The notes: generated from the sequence alone by a model not told the origin. A stretch of 64,000 nucleotides of DNA from Litoditis marina (GCA_964036275.1 OZ038434.1:30652947-30716946), one strand, 5' to 3'; counted from the stretch's first letter, positions 1 to 19,322 are shown. Numbers and translations: made by a program.

Positions 1-148
1 AACCATGATACCACGTTAAAAATCAAATAGCCAAACTTTGAGAGCAAGTATAATGTCACGTATGGAGAATGATGCAAACTGAGTGGTAGTTTGAACTCTC
101 AACCTATCATAAAACCCAGAAAAAATCGATAACCAATCGATAACTTAC

Positions 149-6480
<6,332 letters not shown>

Positions 6481-6485
6481 AATTT

Positions 6486-6500
6486 CCTGGAATAGGAGAA
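6486..6500 (-). promoter_or_regulatory. Probable trans-splice (spliced-leader) acceptor of sdha-1
   Basis: On the minus strand the sequence ctcctattccag sits 6 bases before the sdha-1 ATG. Nematode mRNAs commonly receive a spliced leader at such a pyrimidine-rich ...CAG next to the start codon. It could instead be the acceptor of an intron in the 5' untranslated region. Confidence 0.6.
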
Positions 6501-8467
6501 AATCAAAAACTTTTTAAACATTATTTCCTCAAAATGAGAAAATAAAAAAATACGATAATTTTTTGGAAATTTTTACAAATTTCTGACGAAGGAAAATTAA
6601 TGATTACCAAAAGAAAGGCACGAAACTATATACCAAGGAACCAAACGGGAACCATCTAGGTACACAATGAGAGCTGTCGCCTGTCGGATTTGAGACGGAA
6701 CGGACTAACTGAGTTCATACGGTGAAAATTGGCAGGATGAAGAACGTTAACGCAATGAAAGTTTAGTTTTATCTTTGGTAGCCCTTGGTTAGTTTGCAAA
6801 TTGCCCGCTAAAGCAACTTGTTCGAACCTACAATTAATGGGAGTAGGAACGCCATTAAGTGTATTTGAGAACTGTGACAGTGTTAGAGAGACATTTGGCG
6901 ATATGGTTTTCTCTTCATCCTCATAAAAATAAAGTATTTCAGAACCTCAACTTTTAGAATTACAATTGGAAAAACTGAATTTCTCATCTAGAAATGAATC
7001 AAACCATACTAGAACTCATTTTGAGGTAGGTTCCAGGTTGAGGTAGGTATGTAGGGAGGTAGGTAGTTATTAAAAAATAGAAAACTAGGAAAAATAATGA
7101 AGATAGAAGTCGAAAATATGCAAAACGTTCGAAATAGCTGCTTACATGCCAAATCTAAAAACACTAGAGCGGCGCCAAGAACAGCCGGACGGCACCCGAT
7201 ATGCGTCAATCACACTACAGGCCCAAGTCTAGTGCGCTGTGTCACGGTATGAACGCTTTCCAAACGAACCGCGATTTCATTTACCTGGTTTTTTGGCTCA
7301 CCATCACTATTGGCGCGCTGCCAGTTTGGCCCGCACAAATCAAATGGATCACTGGTCTTGGCGCGCCAGCCAAGAATCGATGTACAGAAGCCTCGATTTG
7401 CATATCACTGATGTAAATTTTTACTGTTATCGTGCTCTATTCGCAATAACCGCAACGCGGATTCTGTACGAAGCGGTTTTAGGTTTTTCCATTTTTTACG
7501 TTGCGCTGTTCCCTATTAGCGTTCATACCGTGGTGTGTTCTATGCTCGCCGCCCAATATTTTTAAAACGGCCGTTCAGAGTTTTTTCGAGTTGAAGTGAC
7601 ATGTGATTTAGTTATTACCCCGGAAATGATTCGTTTTTGGAAATTTATACCGCCTTGCGAAGAAGTTTGTGACAAATGTATATAGTTTCACTGAGATGAG
7701 TAGTATTACTTACTATTACTATTAATTAATATTAATATTTTTCAGAAAAGTATGACATAGTTGTCAAGCAATTATTGAAAGTAAAACATAGAAAAACGAG
7801 AGGGTGAGTAATTATCACGAGTGCATAGAAAGGTGCACAAAAGTGAGTTGTAGTTTGATCTCGGCGCATGCCATAGTTTACGAGTTTTGCTTTTTTCAAA
7901 GCAAGTTTCAAAGCAACGGAATTAAACTACAAACACAGGAAAAAATGCATATGCCTTATTGGCTTACTTCGGAGAGAGAACCTAGTAGAGAATGAAAACT
8001 GTACGAATGAAATGAGCAGTCCACCTCTTACCAAGTTTTCAAGTTTACGATGAGTTGGCACGTGGTTGTATGCAAATGTGATGAAACTTTGCAGTTTGCC
8101 TATCACATTGCTTAACGTACAATGAACAAGCTGCGTTGTTGGTAAATTCGCGCAATTTGCCCAAAAATGCACCGCGGGATCAAAGTACAAACGGACACAG
8201 CTTCTGTTTGGGTAACAATTTTCCGAAAACAACGGAATCAAATATTTATTGCACATGATATGACAATTAGAAGAACGAACACTCGGCAAATTTGAAGAAA
8301 CTCTCAATTTTCCTCCAGTTCTTCGACGGAAACAAAAGAATGCAAGACATTAAAGACCGACCAAAGTACAAACTCAATCTCTAAATCTATCGATTGGATC
8401 CAGATACCCACAAAGGAGTTAATCGATACTCATGTTTTGGAAATGAAAATATTAATATTAACTCTTA
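6501..8467. other. Intergenic stretch between sdha-1 and the RS-rich gene
   Basis: I find no convincing gene here. The region should hold the sdha-1 promoter on its left side. Two overlapping plus-strand open frames at 7201-7565 have neither splice context nor recognisable protein features. A TTGTAGTTTGATC-type repeat covers about 7840-7965. Confidence 0.5.
7840..7965. repeat. Short inverted repeat, family H (GTAGTTTGATC)
   Basis: The left end reads gttgtagtttgatctcg and the right end reads ttaaactacaaacacagg, an inverted pair about 110 bases apart. Clearer relatives occur at 23273-23385, 34181-34282 and 52482-52600. Single ends occur at about 17620, 21107, 25407 and 61690. Confidence 0.55.
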
Positions 8468-11400
8468 CTAAAAATGGAAATCTGAAGGAAAGCTGGGCTG
8501 TTTGGCGTTGAACGCCTTCTTTGTCGGGTCGCCCACGTAGTTCCAGCGAGGTTGGGTTAGCTGGAAAATACACTTTCAATAAAGAAGAGTATAGGTACTA
8601 AAATGCGTGAATTGTAGTTTAGTCTCTATAATTGTGAAGCTGTGAGCATGGGATCAAGCTACAAACACAGCAGTTGTAGGATTCGTCAAACCGTTGTGGA
8701 CACCGTATCATCAATTTTCTCAGACAATTCCCAGCCAATTGGCCAGCCACTTTTTTATTGGCTGAACGAGAGAGTGTGCAGGTCAGAGAGACGCAGACTG
8801 TCTTAGCCTGTCTGCGCGTCATTGACCTGCATGCTCTCTCGTTTTTGTAGCTGGCCGATTGCAGAAAATTGGCGCCAATCGTTCTGAGTTGTAAGGGACG
8901 GGGTTTGGCGAGCGGCCAGTTTGTCTGCGTATCATTGATCTACTCACTCTCTCAACTGCTGGCAAGTAATCAACGACCGCTCGCCCCGCATCGATCAATC
9001 AATTGAACCCTCTGTTGTCTTTATGGGGAACATGGCGACTATAGAAAGTAAATGTGCCGAATACATCCGCTCTCCGCTCACTTCTGAGCAACAAGTATGC
9101 TAGTCTTTGTTTTTGGAGAACATTGCATCTCGAGTATGATTTTACCGTCATCTGACAAGAGAATGATTTCATGGGAGAATATTCTGAACTAAGTGTGTAT
9201 AGCTTTTGCCTCCATGTTCACACAATTCTCTCAAAATTTCCAAGTGGACTGATAGGTTTGAATGCATACTGTATAATGCCGTCCCGCTCTAATTTTGACT
9301 TATGAGCGTACAATCTGACCTTTCGGCAAATGAGAAACCATTATCAAAAATATATAACTTTATATCTCCATCTTGCTTCGTTTTCTCAGAAAAGCAGCTT
9401 ACGTAATGACATCCATAGGGGAGTTGCGTACGGGGTATGCTCAAAATGGCATATAGAAGTACAGAAATCTTTTTCAATTTCTCTATCACATACGACAACA
9501 CAAGTAGAGACCACAAAATAAAAATAAATCTGAACGTAAATGAACCAAGTCAAGTTGCGTCACAGTGAAAATGTCTATGTCCTCTTTTTTATTGCTTGAT
9601 GTTATGCAAATTTTGCAAATTTTCAATCAGAACGTTTTTTCATGGTCTATGGGAAGACGAGAAACTTTTTTGAGCTTTTTGAATTTTCCGTGAAACCCAG
9701 ATTATAGCGGAACGGTTTCTTTAAGATTGCACTATACCTTCTTAGCCGGACCCTTTGGAGTATTAACCCCTTCGTAGAACATTATATACGATTGACAAGG
9801 ACTATACCTTCCTAGCCGCTCCCTTCTTTGGCGTAGTTTTCTTTCTTCTCCTGCTCAAATTCCCCTCCGATGTGCTTCTTTTCATGGCGGGTTTCTTCGT
9901 TTTCTCGCGACTTCTGGCTCTCTCGTCTTGCCATCGCATTTCCTGAAAACAGCGTTTACTGTTTCTCACCAATCGATGTCCTCCTAGTGATCCATTATTC
10001 AGAAGGCCTATTCTGACGGACGATTCATCGTTTTGGTTCCAAACTTCAAGAGATTGTAGTTGTAGAGGTGCAGAAGACACTACCAAAACTTCGAGAGAGT
10101 CTAAAAACGCCAGCTTATCAAATATTGACCTGGAAACTTGAGCATATTACTGTACAGGGTTATAAGTGGGTGGAACAAACTGCATACATCTAAGGCCGTA
10201 TGCAATGAAATTCTGTAGCGGCGATCTCAAATTGTGTCTCTTCAAATACGGACTGTTCCTCTGCGTTCAGTCTCGAACAGAGTGTACAAGGAAGAGAAAG
10301 AAAGAAACTAGTGAGAGAGAGACAGAAAGAGAAAAAGAGATAAAAAGGAGGAGATTTGTGTAGGCCTTTGGTGTATACTTTGGAAACACATCAACTCTGC
10401 ATTTATGTGGGGTCCATACTCCATGTCATTTTGGTCTTGCCGTCTACAGTCTATGGAACATGCTTGATTTGCAAAAAAAAAGATTTGAAAGTTGAGGTTA
10501 CAAGTTCATAGGGAAGTTCCCAAAGCACCAACCTGTTGTTTTCTCACATTCTCTTGTCGTCTTCTCTGCTCACTCTTCTCTCTTCTTCTCTCGTTATCTC
10601 TGCTTCTCTGCTCTTCTTCTGCTCTCCGTCTCCTCTCATCGTCTAGCACTCTCTTATCCTTCTTTCGTCTTTCTTCCTCCTCTATTTTTCTCTGTTCCTC
10701 TTCGCGCCTTTTTCTATCGGTGCTGCAAACATTTCACTAATTACAAACCGACTTGGAACACACTTGGTTTTCAGGAAATTAGAAGAATAAGAAGAGTTGC
10801 TATAAAACGCATGAATAAGTGAGTTGTCCTGAAACTTTTCAAAAACTATGATTCGGAGAGATTTACTCTTTCTTTGTATCAGTACTGGTGGCATAATTAA
10901 ACTACAAATACACATACATATTTCTGTTTACGTGGAAGATATAATGAATAAAGACCAGAAGTGTACCTGCTACTACTTTCGGTCGGTTTCTTCTTAGCCT
11001 TCTTCTTTTTGAAAACTCTATGCACCTTTGGTGGCTCCTCAACTGAAATAAGGACCTACAGGGAGTTACCACATTGTCCCTGTGATTTTATCTCAATACA
11101 CACCGCAGCGGCCTATACCAATTGTAACCGGCGTCAAATGTAACCACCGAAAGTCAAGTTTGTCCAAGATGGATAAGACTGAACCTGTCTAGAACAATTA
11201 CCAAAGCTCACTCGTGTACGTTTCTCTAAATTTCACTCGGAAGCTCGACCCTTGGTTAGATTTTACCCGGCTAAAGTTTCATTATTAGTGGTTACATTTG
11301 ACATTGGTTACAAATAACATTGGCCCTTCTTAACATTTACCGAAAAGTAACAGAATCAAACTACCAACACGGGGGATAGGACATCTTACACTGTATGGCT

Positions 11401-13957
11401 TGGCTTCGGAAAGAGTGAACCAAAAGGGACCGTTCCTCTTTAATTTGGAGGTTTGAGCTGATTAGTCGATATTGTTCACATTAAAAAACCAAAATCATTC
11501 ATATAGGTGCCAACTTCCTGTCTTGCTCCGTGTTATCAAAAATGCGGCGCGACCACGCGCACGTACATACACCGCCGAGTTCACCTACGTACAAAATTTT
11601 CAAAATGCCCATCAAATCACAAAACCATATTCCAAACATAGCCAAAGTTACCAATATGGTATCTGTAAAGAAAGATCTGCGAATCTCATGGAAACTACAA
11701 ATCAGTGATAGATTAAGAATTGCTGCATTACAGTAACCCAAATCCTGTTGGCTTCTATTTTGCTTCGTAATACTGTGGGTTTTTGAACTCTCTGTACGTA
11801 AGGTATGAACTTTCACCTCAAAACAGGAATAAATGACTCTTTTCATTTTTCAAAAATTACCTACATTGCACATTATAGAGGTACGGTCCCTGTCAATAAA
11901 CCCATCAGCCCATAAAGGTTCGCTGAACGCTACGCAAACATACCTTTTCTAAACATTTGGTAGTGCCAACTATACCAGTGTGCAAAATCAAGTAAACGAA
12001 TGAATTATTCTATTCCATACTTGGTGCATACGTCATTTCGTCACTGTGTCTGCGTCTCGGCGACGGTTCTCTTTCTTCTCGATAGGGCGAATAGGTTCGT
12101 ATGGAATCTCCGGATTCACTCCATCTAGAAATTAGAGGATACACAAGTTACAACAAAAAGGAATAACACAGCAGAAAACGAAATACACAGTAGCGGCCAT
12201 TACTTCATGTTTTCAGTACAAAACAGTCGTTCCATTGTTCAACAATTTAATGTAGCCGTTCACCGTAAGAATAAAGTGGAGAGAAAGAGAAGAAGAGAAA
12301 GAGAGAGAGAAAAAAACCAAGAGAGATAGAAATAGTGAGAGGAAACGAGAGAGAGAGACTATACCGTATTCTCCTAGTTGCTTCTGTATTCAGTCTTTCA
12401 GGAGATGGTTCCCTAGCTGGTTCCCTTGTTTTCCTTCTACTTCGTCGGGGTGAGTCGGGTTCTCGCGTTCTTTGTTGCAAATACGGGTTCACGGCTGAAA
12501 AGCATACTGTAGACATGATTTTGACTGTGGCATCAACATGAACACATTCTTCTACTACGACCACAACTACTGGCGGCGTACCAATCAATCCCTCCAACCT
12601 CATGTGAAGTTTATATGAGTTTTTCATGAGATACCTCCACCAGCGCTACTCGTGAGCTCCCAAGGTTGGAGCATGGCAATCAATGACATCTCATCAGAAG
12701 CTCGTGAGATATAGCTCATGAGGTAGCTCATGAATTGTTCGAGGGATTGGTACGTCGTCTGATGAGCATATTACAGTTCACTATTGTGATACATCACAAT
12801 AGTAAACTGTGATATGCTCACTGTACACAATATTCAAATATTTATTTTGCTCCCAGCGCTCATGAGTTGCTGTCAATCCTAATTCTCACAGTATCCAATC
12901 ATCTGAAAACTGCTTCAACAAGCAACTATCGATTATGAAGAGTTAAAGTGTGCCAAAAATGTTGAATAAGGAACATGGAAATTTAGGTGCATGATCAACG
13001 GTAGTTTTCGCTGAAACACTTCTCTGAGAGCAAGTTTACCCACGCAAAATGTCCTTCCTTCTTGGGGATAGATCAAATATCTCTGGCTGTCTGGGACCCT
13101 CTCTTACACAATCTCCCTCCACAATTATTCTTCGCAGGTAACATCGTCGGAGAGCTGAAAAACGTCAGATGTTAGAGAGTGAGAGCGACAATGGGAAAGT
13201 AAGAGACGCAGGAAAAAGGCAATGCACCTTATCAATGAATGCATTAATTTATTAATGTAACTCTAAAAAAATATCAGCTGAACCTCTCTGTTTGTCGTGC
13301 TATAGTTTGTTCCACCCACCTATAACCCTCTACAGTAATCTGCTACCTCTTCCAGGTCAAAGTTTGGTATATTAGCGTGTTCAGAACTCCTCAAAATGTT
13401 CATAGTGTCTTCTGCATGTTTACTACTACTAACTCAGTGAATTTGAAACCAAAGTATTGACTTTTTCATTAGAAAACACCCCCTTGAATAATTGACGGAT
13501 TACTGTAGGAGTACATCGATTGGTGAAACAGACTATATTTGACCCGAGATATATTTCTTTCACAAGAACGATACTGAATTCTCACGTTCTTTCACGTTCC
13601 ACGTGAACAAAAATGTGAAACAGTGAATTATACATTTTCTGGTTCGATGTATTACATTTCAACCACTAAATAGTACAACTATAATGAGGTTTCATACACT
13701 CACTCACGCTGTTGTTGAAAAACAAATGAACGAAAGCCAAAATTTTTATCATCAATACAATCAAGCATAATAATCGTTTGCACATTTTTTTCGAAAAAAA
13801 CCAACTAGTAATGTTTTGTGTAGTGCGTTAAAGAACACGTTCTTTTCTGATGGAACAATGAAAAGTATCAAACATGAAATTAGTAAGTGAATAGAAAATG
13901 AAATGTTGAATTAAAAAAGTCGATAATTTCCCACCCACCTCTTTCTGTTGGAGCCAT
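8468..13957 (-). CDS. Arg/Ser- and Glu/Arg-rich putative nuclear protein, unrecognised
   Basis: I do not recognise this gene. Exons on the minus strand: 13957-13939 (tentative start), 13154-13044, 12494-12365, 12124-12021, 11042-10967, 10722-10533, 9942-9808 and 8560-8468. The phases agree at every join and give about 285 residues ending in SDFHF. The N-terminal third is basic with RS and SP dipeptides (for example SPRRSRRKTREP). A long charged helix of mixed E and R follows (about 148-210), then a Lys/Arg stretch (KKPAMKRSTSEGNLSRRRKK), then a short conserved-looking tail with WNYVGDPTKKAFN. This composition suggests a nuclear RNA-processing or chromatin factor, but that is inference. The 19-base first exon (MAPTER) is the least certain part. 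The gene lies 478 bases downstream of the RPA-like gene on the same strand, rather far for a typical worm operon. Confidence 0.65.
8721..8890. repeat. Hairpin repeat, family G (GAGAGTGTGCAGGTCA)
   Basis: About 170 bp, bounded by CCAATTGGCCAGCCAC on one side and a GTAGCTGGCCGATTG-like sequence on the other. The central palindrome has two inverted copies of GAGAGTGTGCAGGTCA around GCAGACTGTC. Other copies are at 19486-19645 (opposite orientation) and 60990-61132 (diverged), with a fragment near 1225-1270. Confidence 0.75.
9739..9790 (-). pseudogene. Degenerate duplicate of the end of exon 7, including its splice donor
   Basis: Just downstream of the exon 7 donor (9808) the minus strand repeats the same pattern. 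A segment reading TPKGPAKK ends in AAGGTATAGT, parallel to TPKKGAARK followed by AAGGTATAGT. Used as an extra exon it would be out of phase with exon 7, so it is probably a vestige or an alternative donor. Confidence 0.5.
11423..11892. repeat. TIR element, family J (AAAGGGACCGTTCCTCT), copy 1
   Basis: About 470 bp with inverted ends reading AAAGGGACCGTTCCTC and its complement (AGAGGTACGGTCCCT). A second copy at 24598-25046 lies in the opposite orientation. Both contain a GCGCGACCACGCGCACGTAC segment and have no plausible transposase, so this looks like a non-autonomous DNA element. It sits in an intron of the RS-rich gene. Confidence 0.8.
12235..12360. repeat. GA-rich simple sequence
   Basis: An imperfect (GA)n tract, about 12280-12355, in an intron of the RS-rich gene. 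Its translations are low-complexity and are not taken as coding. Confidence 0.8.
12572..12759. repeat. CTCATGAG palindromic element, family F, diverged copy
   Basis: Begins with GGCGGCGTACCAATC and ends near GGGATTGGTACGTCGTC, with several CTCATGA palindromes inside. It is a diverged member of the family best seen at 54119-54298. Confidence 0.65.
12761..12821. repeat. Perfect-looking hairpin next to the family F element
   Basis: TGAGCATATTACAGTTCACT is mirrored about 5 bases after its end by AGTAAACTGTGATATGCTCA. This gives arms of roughly 28 bases with only a few mismatches. No function is evident. Confidence 0.6.
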
Positions 13958-14434
13958 GCGTTGTTATGTCTTGTAGCTAGGTGAAAAGTGAACATTATCA
14001 CATATTCATGAGCGGGGAAAAGTGAAGAAAACACGGTTTTCGAACGCCAAGATAGATTACGTCATATTTTTTTCTGGGAAATGAGAACAACTATCGTGAA
14101 GGTACAGTGAAGCCACAGGTATCATATTCAGTATATTAGAAACCAGTTCGGTAAAACTAAAAGAGCCAGCTAATGTATGAGTTCTCTCTGGTTTCACACC
14201 TATACACTTAAAAGTGAACAATCCAAATTTCCGTGTTATCGTGGAAGAAGTATTCTGCAAAATCTGAGAAATAACAGAAAACACAATTGGGAACGCCAAC
14301 TTAGGTGACGTCATATTTCTGGAATTTTCTCGAAAACAACCTGATTTTTCAGAGTTTTTGCTTCTTGTGGAAGGTGGTTTTCGGTGAAAGGCAACAAATA
14401 CTAAACAGTAAAGATTTATTCTCAACAATAGTAA

Positions 14435-17069
14435 TCAATTCTGACCACTCTCAATATGTACGCAATGAGTGTAGGTAGTAGCAATCAGCCTTGCATCGCA
14501 ATATCCGATGTCTTTCTTTGAGATTCCATTGTAGTAGGTATTCATGATCACATAGAGCTAAAATAATGATAATGAACAATGTATCCTGTTTGAATGAAAA
14601 CTTGTTAACGTTTTGAATTCGGCATAGTGTACAGTGAAATGTTCCATGCAGACGTTAATTATGTCGTTTATCAAAATCAAACTTCCTATGAATTTTTTAT
14701 ACATCTCTTTCAATCCAAAGCAATGTAACAATGTGCAAATTTTCCCTTTGATTTCGGAATGAAAATGCAAGGAATATATAAAACATTATATAACCCACCT
14801 CATTCTTCACTAATTCAGCAGCATGATCTTTTGTTGTATTGTAGAAAGTTATTTCCACAATTTCGCCACTAGAACACAGAAATCGCAAAGACTGAACTGT
14901 CCCATCCTTTTTAGTCAAATTGGAAGAAGATTTGTCAAACTTGAGAGTCACGTTCCTAAAAATGAAATTACGAAAGTTTGAGAACGAAAGAAGCAACGAA
15001 ATGTATTTTTCAGTGAAGTTTCGATTATTTCAACATACAAGCGAATGCCAAAATGTTTCCGAATTCCAAAATGTCCTCCATTTTTCGCATAGAATCTAAA
15101 TTTCTGGTTGTTCTCAGCGGTGGAAGCAGTATCAAAACTTACCTTCGAGAAGTAAACTCTATAACGATATAAAGTTATCAGATTTACCTGTGATAGGTTC
15201 GGACATCTTTCAACGAACAATGGTTCGTATATACTTCCATAAGAAATATACCATTAACAGAGAAAGTTGTGCTGTCTGTGATATTAATAGAAGGGCCCTC
15301 GATGGGAGCTGAAAAACAAAATTATATAATATTTAATGTTAAATTGCATGTAATATCATGTGCGCGTAACAGGGCAAACATACTCTTTTCTTTAAAACTT
15401 TTCTCTCCATTTACCCTTTTGGAGTGCCACATATTTTGTGAAAAGTCACGTGTTTGATCGCGAATAAATCTGCCCCCCCCCCCCCTCCAAATAGGTTGGA
15501 ATCCGACCTGTAGTACTTGAAGGTGATGAGTTTACTAATTTATGGTACAATTTTTGTACAATAAATAAATTTGCACAAATAATTGTACAACTATTCCTGA
15601 AATACAATTTTGTTCTATTCTACTTCGTTTGAGATTGCCTGCTATTGAACAAAATGGAAACCACGGTATTGTGAACTACTAAACTTTTCTAGATTACCGA
15701 AATCATCAGCTCAAGTCGGTAATACAGTTAGAAACAACCATATAATTATTATAAAGTTTAAGCTTACACATGTATTTTCCGATACGGTCATAGTTGTCCC
15801 ATTCAAAGTTCTGAATATCTAGGACCTGAAATCACCAATTATAAGAAACGATGATGTAAACTGCAGTCCCCGTAAACTTCAGTCAAGCTTTTGATTAGAT
15901 ATGATTTTGATATTTTCTTGTGGCCAATGGGCTCAATCTCTGAAAAGAACCATACTTCCATGAAGTTCGACCAGTAAAGGTTCCGGCATTAGAAACATAT
16001 TTCGGCGTTAGAGCTCGAAAATGTCTGTGACAACGTTGTTCACGGCGTTCTCAAGAACAGCTTCAATAAATAAGGAACTCGCGTCCTCGATTTGAGACGC
16101 TCCGCAAATGATTCGCGTGAAAATAAGCGCGATACGCATCGAAGTAGTGTTGGCACCGTTCCAAATTGCAGTGGGATACAGTGTCCCGCCACGAAAACTT
16201 TGTGGACGGAGCTCAATACAAGTTTAATCGCAAAAATTGCTGTAGGCGAGAACGCCATGTGTTGTTGGCATTAGAAATTGTCATTAGAAGGGTTGAATAT
16301 ATAGACTGTAAGAATCTTCGCAGGAATGATGTGTAACTAAATTCCACTCTTCGTTCACTCACCATTCCAGGTCTCAGGGCTTTCAACAGTTGTTTCTCCA
16401 TTAAAACGACCATGGTTTTTCCGCAAAAGTCTTGAATGAGAATTGCGGGAAATCGATGGATGTCATCCACGACAAGTATGAGAAATTGACCGGATCTGTG
16501 GAAAAAATCAATAACGAGAATAAATCTGGAGAAAGAAGGTGATTGTGAGCAAAAGCCAATAAACAATTTTGTCGTAAAAACTTCTTGATATTAGTCTTCG
16601 ATGTTGATAGTTAAAGAAGGACGATTATGTGGTCCAATTCCAACGCTTCAGTCCGTTAAACTGCAATGCAGTTTCCAATTACAGTTTAAAGGACCGTTGA
16701 AATGGGATTAGTCCACATAATCGTTATGATTTTAATACAAGTTTTATGTGTTTCCAGCTTTACAAAGCTGTACTATTGTAAACTCGATAACCAACCTTCC
16801 CTTTCCATTCTGATAAAAACGGAATGACGACAGCGAGCGAGGTAGTTTCACAGCGCCCTTGAACACACCAACTTGTCATTTTCCACCACTTCAGGACTTT
16901 TCTCATTCATACTGTTACAATGGGAATGTAGATAATATAAGCATTCTTTGAATTCAAAATTTAGACACGAACAGAAAGGTGATTTATGTAACATGAGGTT
17001 CAGGTAGAAACAAAACAAGCAATATTATGAAAAACTTACGTCTACGGTAACATTGTTCGAAACTTCCAT
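14435..17069 (-). CDS. RPA large-subunit-like OB-fold protein, paralogue A
   Basis: Exons on the minus strand: 17069-17040, 16857-16796, 16495-16363, 15825-15768, 15308-15188, 14955-14799 and 14557-14435. All phases agree and give 227 residues. Residues about 15-95 resemble the N-terminal OB fold of replication protein A large subunit, including a LRPGMVLDIQNF strand where RPA has a G-x-V-V-R-L strand. Residues about 135-220 resemble an RPA DNA-binding OB fold, with a CSSGEIVEITFYN core then a helix and LYVIMNTYYNG. The zinc-bearing third DNA-binding domain and the linker of full RPA1 (normally about 600 residues) are absent. A role in binding single-stranded nucleic acid or protein partners is inferred from the fold only. 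The start follows a tctag acceptor 4 bases upstream. Paralogue B at 22976-26354 has the same exon plan. A telomere-type (POT1-like) OB protein is an alternative. Confidence 0.7.
15337..15465. repeat. Dispersed repeat, family K
   Basis: The segment starting TGTTAAATTGCATGTAATAT and ending near AAGTCACGTGTTTGATCGCG recurs at about 48058-48190. It lies in an intron of paralogue A and is followed by a run of 12 C residues. Confidence 0.6.
16612..16734. repeat. Palindromic MITE-like repeat, family D, second copy
   Basis: Same structure as the element at 5091-5212: inverted GGACGATTATGTGG ends and a central CAGTTTAAAGGACCG. It lies between exons 2 and 3 of paralogue A. Confidence 0.7.
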
Positions 17070-17189
17070 ATTTCTAGACGGGTGAGCGAGCATTTGGGGG
17101 TAGGTGAAGACGATTGTGAGAAAGAATTGATTGGGGAGATAAGACTCCGGCTTATAAACAATTCCGACATTACTGATTACAGTCATGGC

Positions 17190-17560
17190 GCCAAATATAC
17201 GTCTTGCCATGTGAATCGTTCCGCGCCAGTCCGAAGTCCGAAGTTACTCACAACAGTCCTGGCATGCAATATTTCGTCACGTCAAAGTCATTTTGAAATG
17301 TGCAAAATACCCAGAATGTAATGTTGTACAGAGCGAGGGAAGAAATCTATATGAGTATGAATTCGCGTACGCCAAATATACGTCTTGCCATGTGAATCGT
17401 TCCGCGCCAGTCCGAAGTCCGAAGTTACTCACAACAGTCCTGGCATGCAATATTTCGTCACGTCAAAGTCATTTTAAAATGTGCAAAATACCCAGAATGT
17501 AATATTGTACAGAGCGAGGGAAGAAATCTATATGAGTATGAATTCGCGTACGCCAAATAT
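17190..17560. repeat. Tandem duplication, 181-bp unit
   Basis: Two nearly identical 181-bp units start at 17190 and 17371, and a 10-base third start is at 17552. Each unit opens with GCCAAATATACGTCTTGCCA. The same opening occurs in the separate tandem array at 19952-20285. Confidence 0.9.
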
Positions 17561-19322
17561 AAAGTTTTAGGGACCAAATCTTCTTCGTTGTCGTTTGATC
17601 ACGACATACTACAAAGCAGCAGGATCAAACTACAAACACATCGGTATAAGACAACATACACCGTATTGGCCTGTTTTGGAAGAAACGAACACATAATTGA
17701 ATTCAGAGTTGAATACGAGGATTACTAACCTCTGTAAAAACAGTCACTTGATGAATGAAACTGACAGAAAATTTGTAATCATAATGTAGGAGCATCAATG
17801 GGAATGAAAAAGACTATAACATCCTAATTTTCGAGCATGGCCTGCTCCATTCAGGGAGAAATCACTTCTGTTTAAATTACATCTCGGAACAAAGTTCATA
17901 AGAGAAGGGGGTGGAAAAGTACCAACCTGAACAGTTTAGCACTGAACCGCACTGAACAGAACTGAACCGTTTAGCAAATGATGCACGTTTATTTTTGGCC
18001 CTCATTTCTCTGAAACCATCTGGCTAGTAGATTGTTCGGCGAATTTTTTATCTAACTAGTTAATTCGACAATCGAATCATTTTTTGGAAACATATTCTAG
18101 GTGAACTGAGTAGGTGACCGAAAATTAACCTAAAACCAGAATTCGGTCAAAGTTTAAAGTGACGGTAAACATCAAACTCTGCGTTAGATTGAAGGGTAAC
18201 CGGTTCTCCATTTTGGTTACTAGCCCGTTACCTACTCAAGTGACCTGAAAGAGGGTTACCGAAAACCAGTTATGTTATTAAAAACCCGCTTAGATAAACA
18301 ATTCATCAGATTGTCCGTAACTTTAGCCGTGCACCGTTTCCACGTCACGCGAGTGACGAGTTTAACCGAAAGAATGAACACGAAAATATTCCCGTGAAGA
18401 TATGTACCGTTAGAAAACTGAAGTTCTCTATTTTTTGTACAATGCGTGAATGCTTTCGTCTTTTCCAAATGCATTATCAAACTTTAAAATTAATAAAACT
18501 CTTTTGTATTCATTCAGCTTCTACACTCATTGTTCATATACAACTGTTGTTATCGTTCATCAATGATTATCCGCTACAACATTTTTACCTTATACATTTT
18601 GTAGTTTGCCTCCCTACGAAAAACTTATAAATTTTATCAATTTTGTAGTTTGCTTCCTCATGACCTTATTAGTTACCCTTGTGTCTCAGACCGAGACGAG
18701 TGCTATATTTTTTTATAGTTCACACCATTCCTACTGAGACTCCTACAGTAACCTTACAAAATTTTCGGGGCGTGTTGTGAAGCTGAAACTTTAGTTCATC
18801 GAAAATCCTCTCGTATATGTACTGTCCCTGAGTACGAGAATGAGGTGCGAAAATCCTCAACCTTTTCGATCACTAGTTAGTGAGGAAAACAACTTGAAAG
18901 TTTCGAAATCCTACTGTAGGAGTCTCAGTAGGAATGAAAAAGACTATACCACACATTGATTATAATTTCTACTACTTTTTCTTTGCCTTTTCATCTTTGA
19001 TCTGTGCTTTTCTATTACAATTATCTCTTTTATTGCAAATCATGTGCATGAATGAATGAAATGAACGGAAAAAAGGTTCTGAGAAAGTTAAGAAGTTTTT
19101 TTTTAAATTTTGCTTCTGCATGCATCCTTCCCTTTATATATGATTCCGGTTGTATATGAGAAGGATAATATCTATTGTTAAGAATATTAGAATGGGAATC
19201 TTATTTATATTCTTGTTTACTGTATCATTACGTGAAGCACATAGTCCAAACGGAATTGGTCAATAAGGCACTTCCAGATTCATATTTCTCTGCACTAGAA
19301 GAAGACTCACTCAATCTGGAAA
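17561..19322. other. Intergenic stretch upstream of the coiled-coil gene
   Basis: I find no gene. It contains a family H repeat end at about 17615-17690, the family I element at 18714-18949, and AT-rich sequence otherwise. It probably carries divergent promoter sequence for paralogue A and the small coiled-coil gene. Confidence 0.45.
18714..18949. repeat. TIR element, family I (CATTCCTACTGAGACTC)
   Basis: About 236 bp. The ends read CATTCCTACTGAGACTCCTA and its inverted complement AGGAGTCTCAGTAGGAATG, each flanked by TATAGT-like sequence. A second full copy lies at 29433-29668. Solo ends lie near 17790, 20940 and 50500. Confidence 0.8.

Noticed and set aside
7201..7565. Two overlapping plus-strand frames upstream of sdha-1 (71 and 108 codons)
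   Set aside because: No protein features, no splice-site logic and no repeat of the frame elsewhere; chance openness is likely.
16040..16274. Frames of 72 and 60 codons inside paralogue A
   Set aside because: They fall in intron 3, between in-phase exons with good borders.
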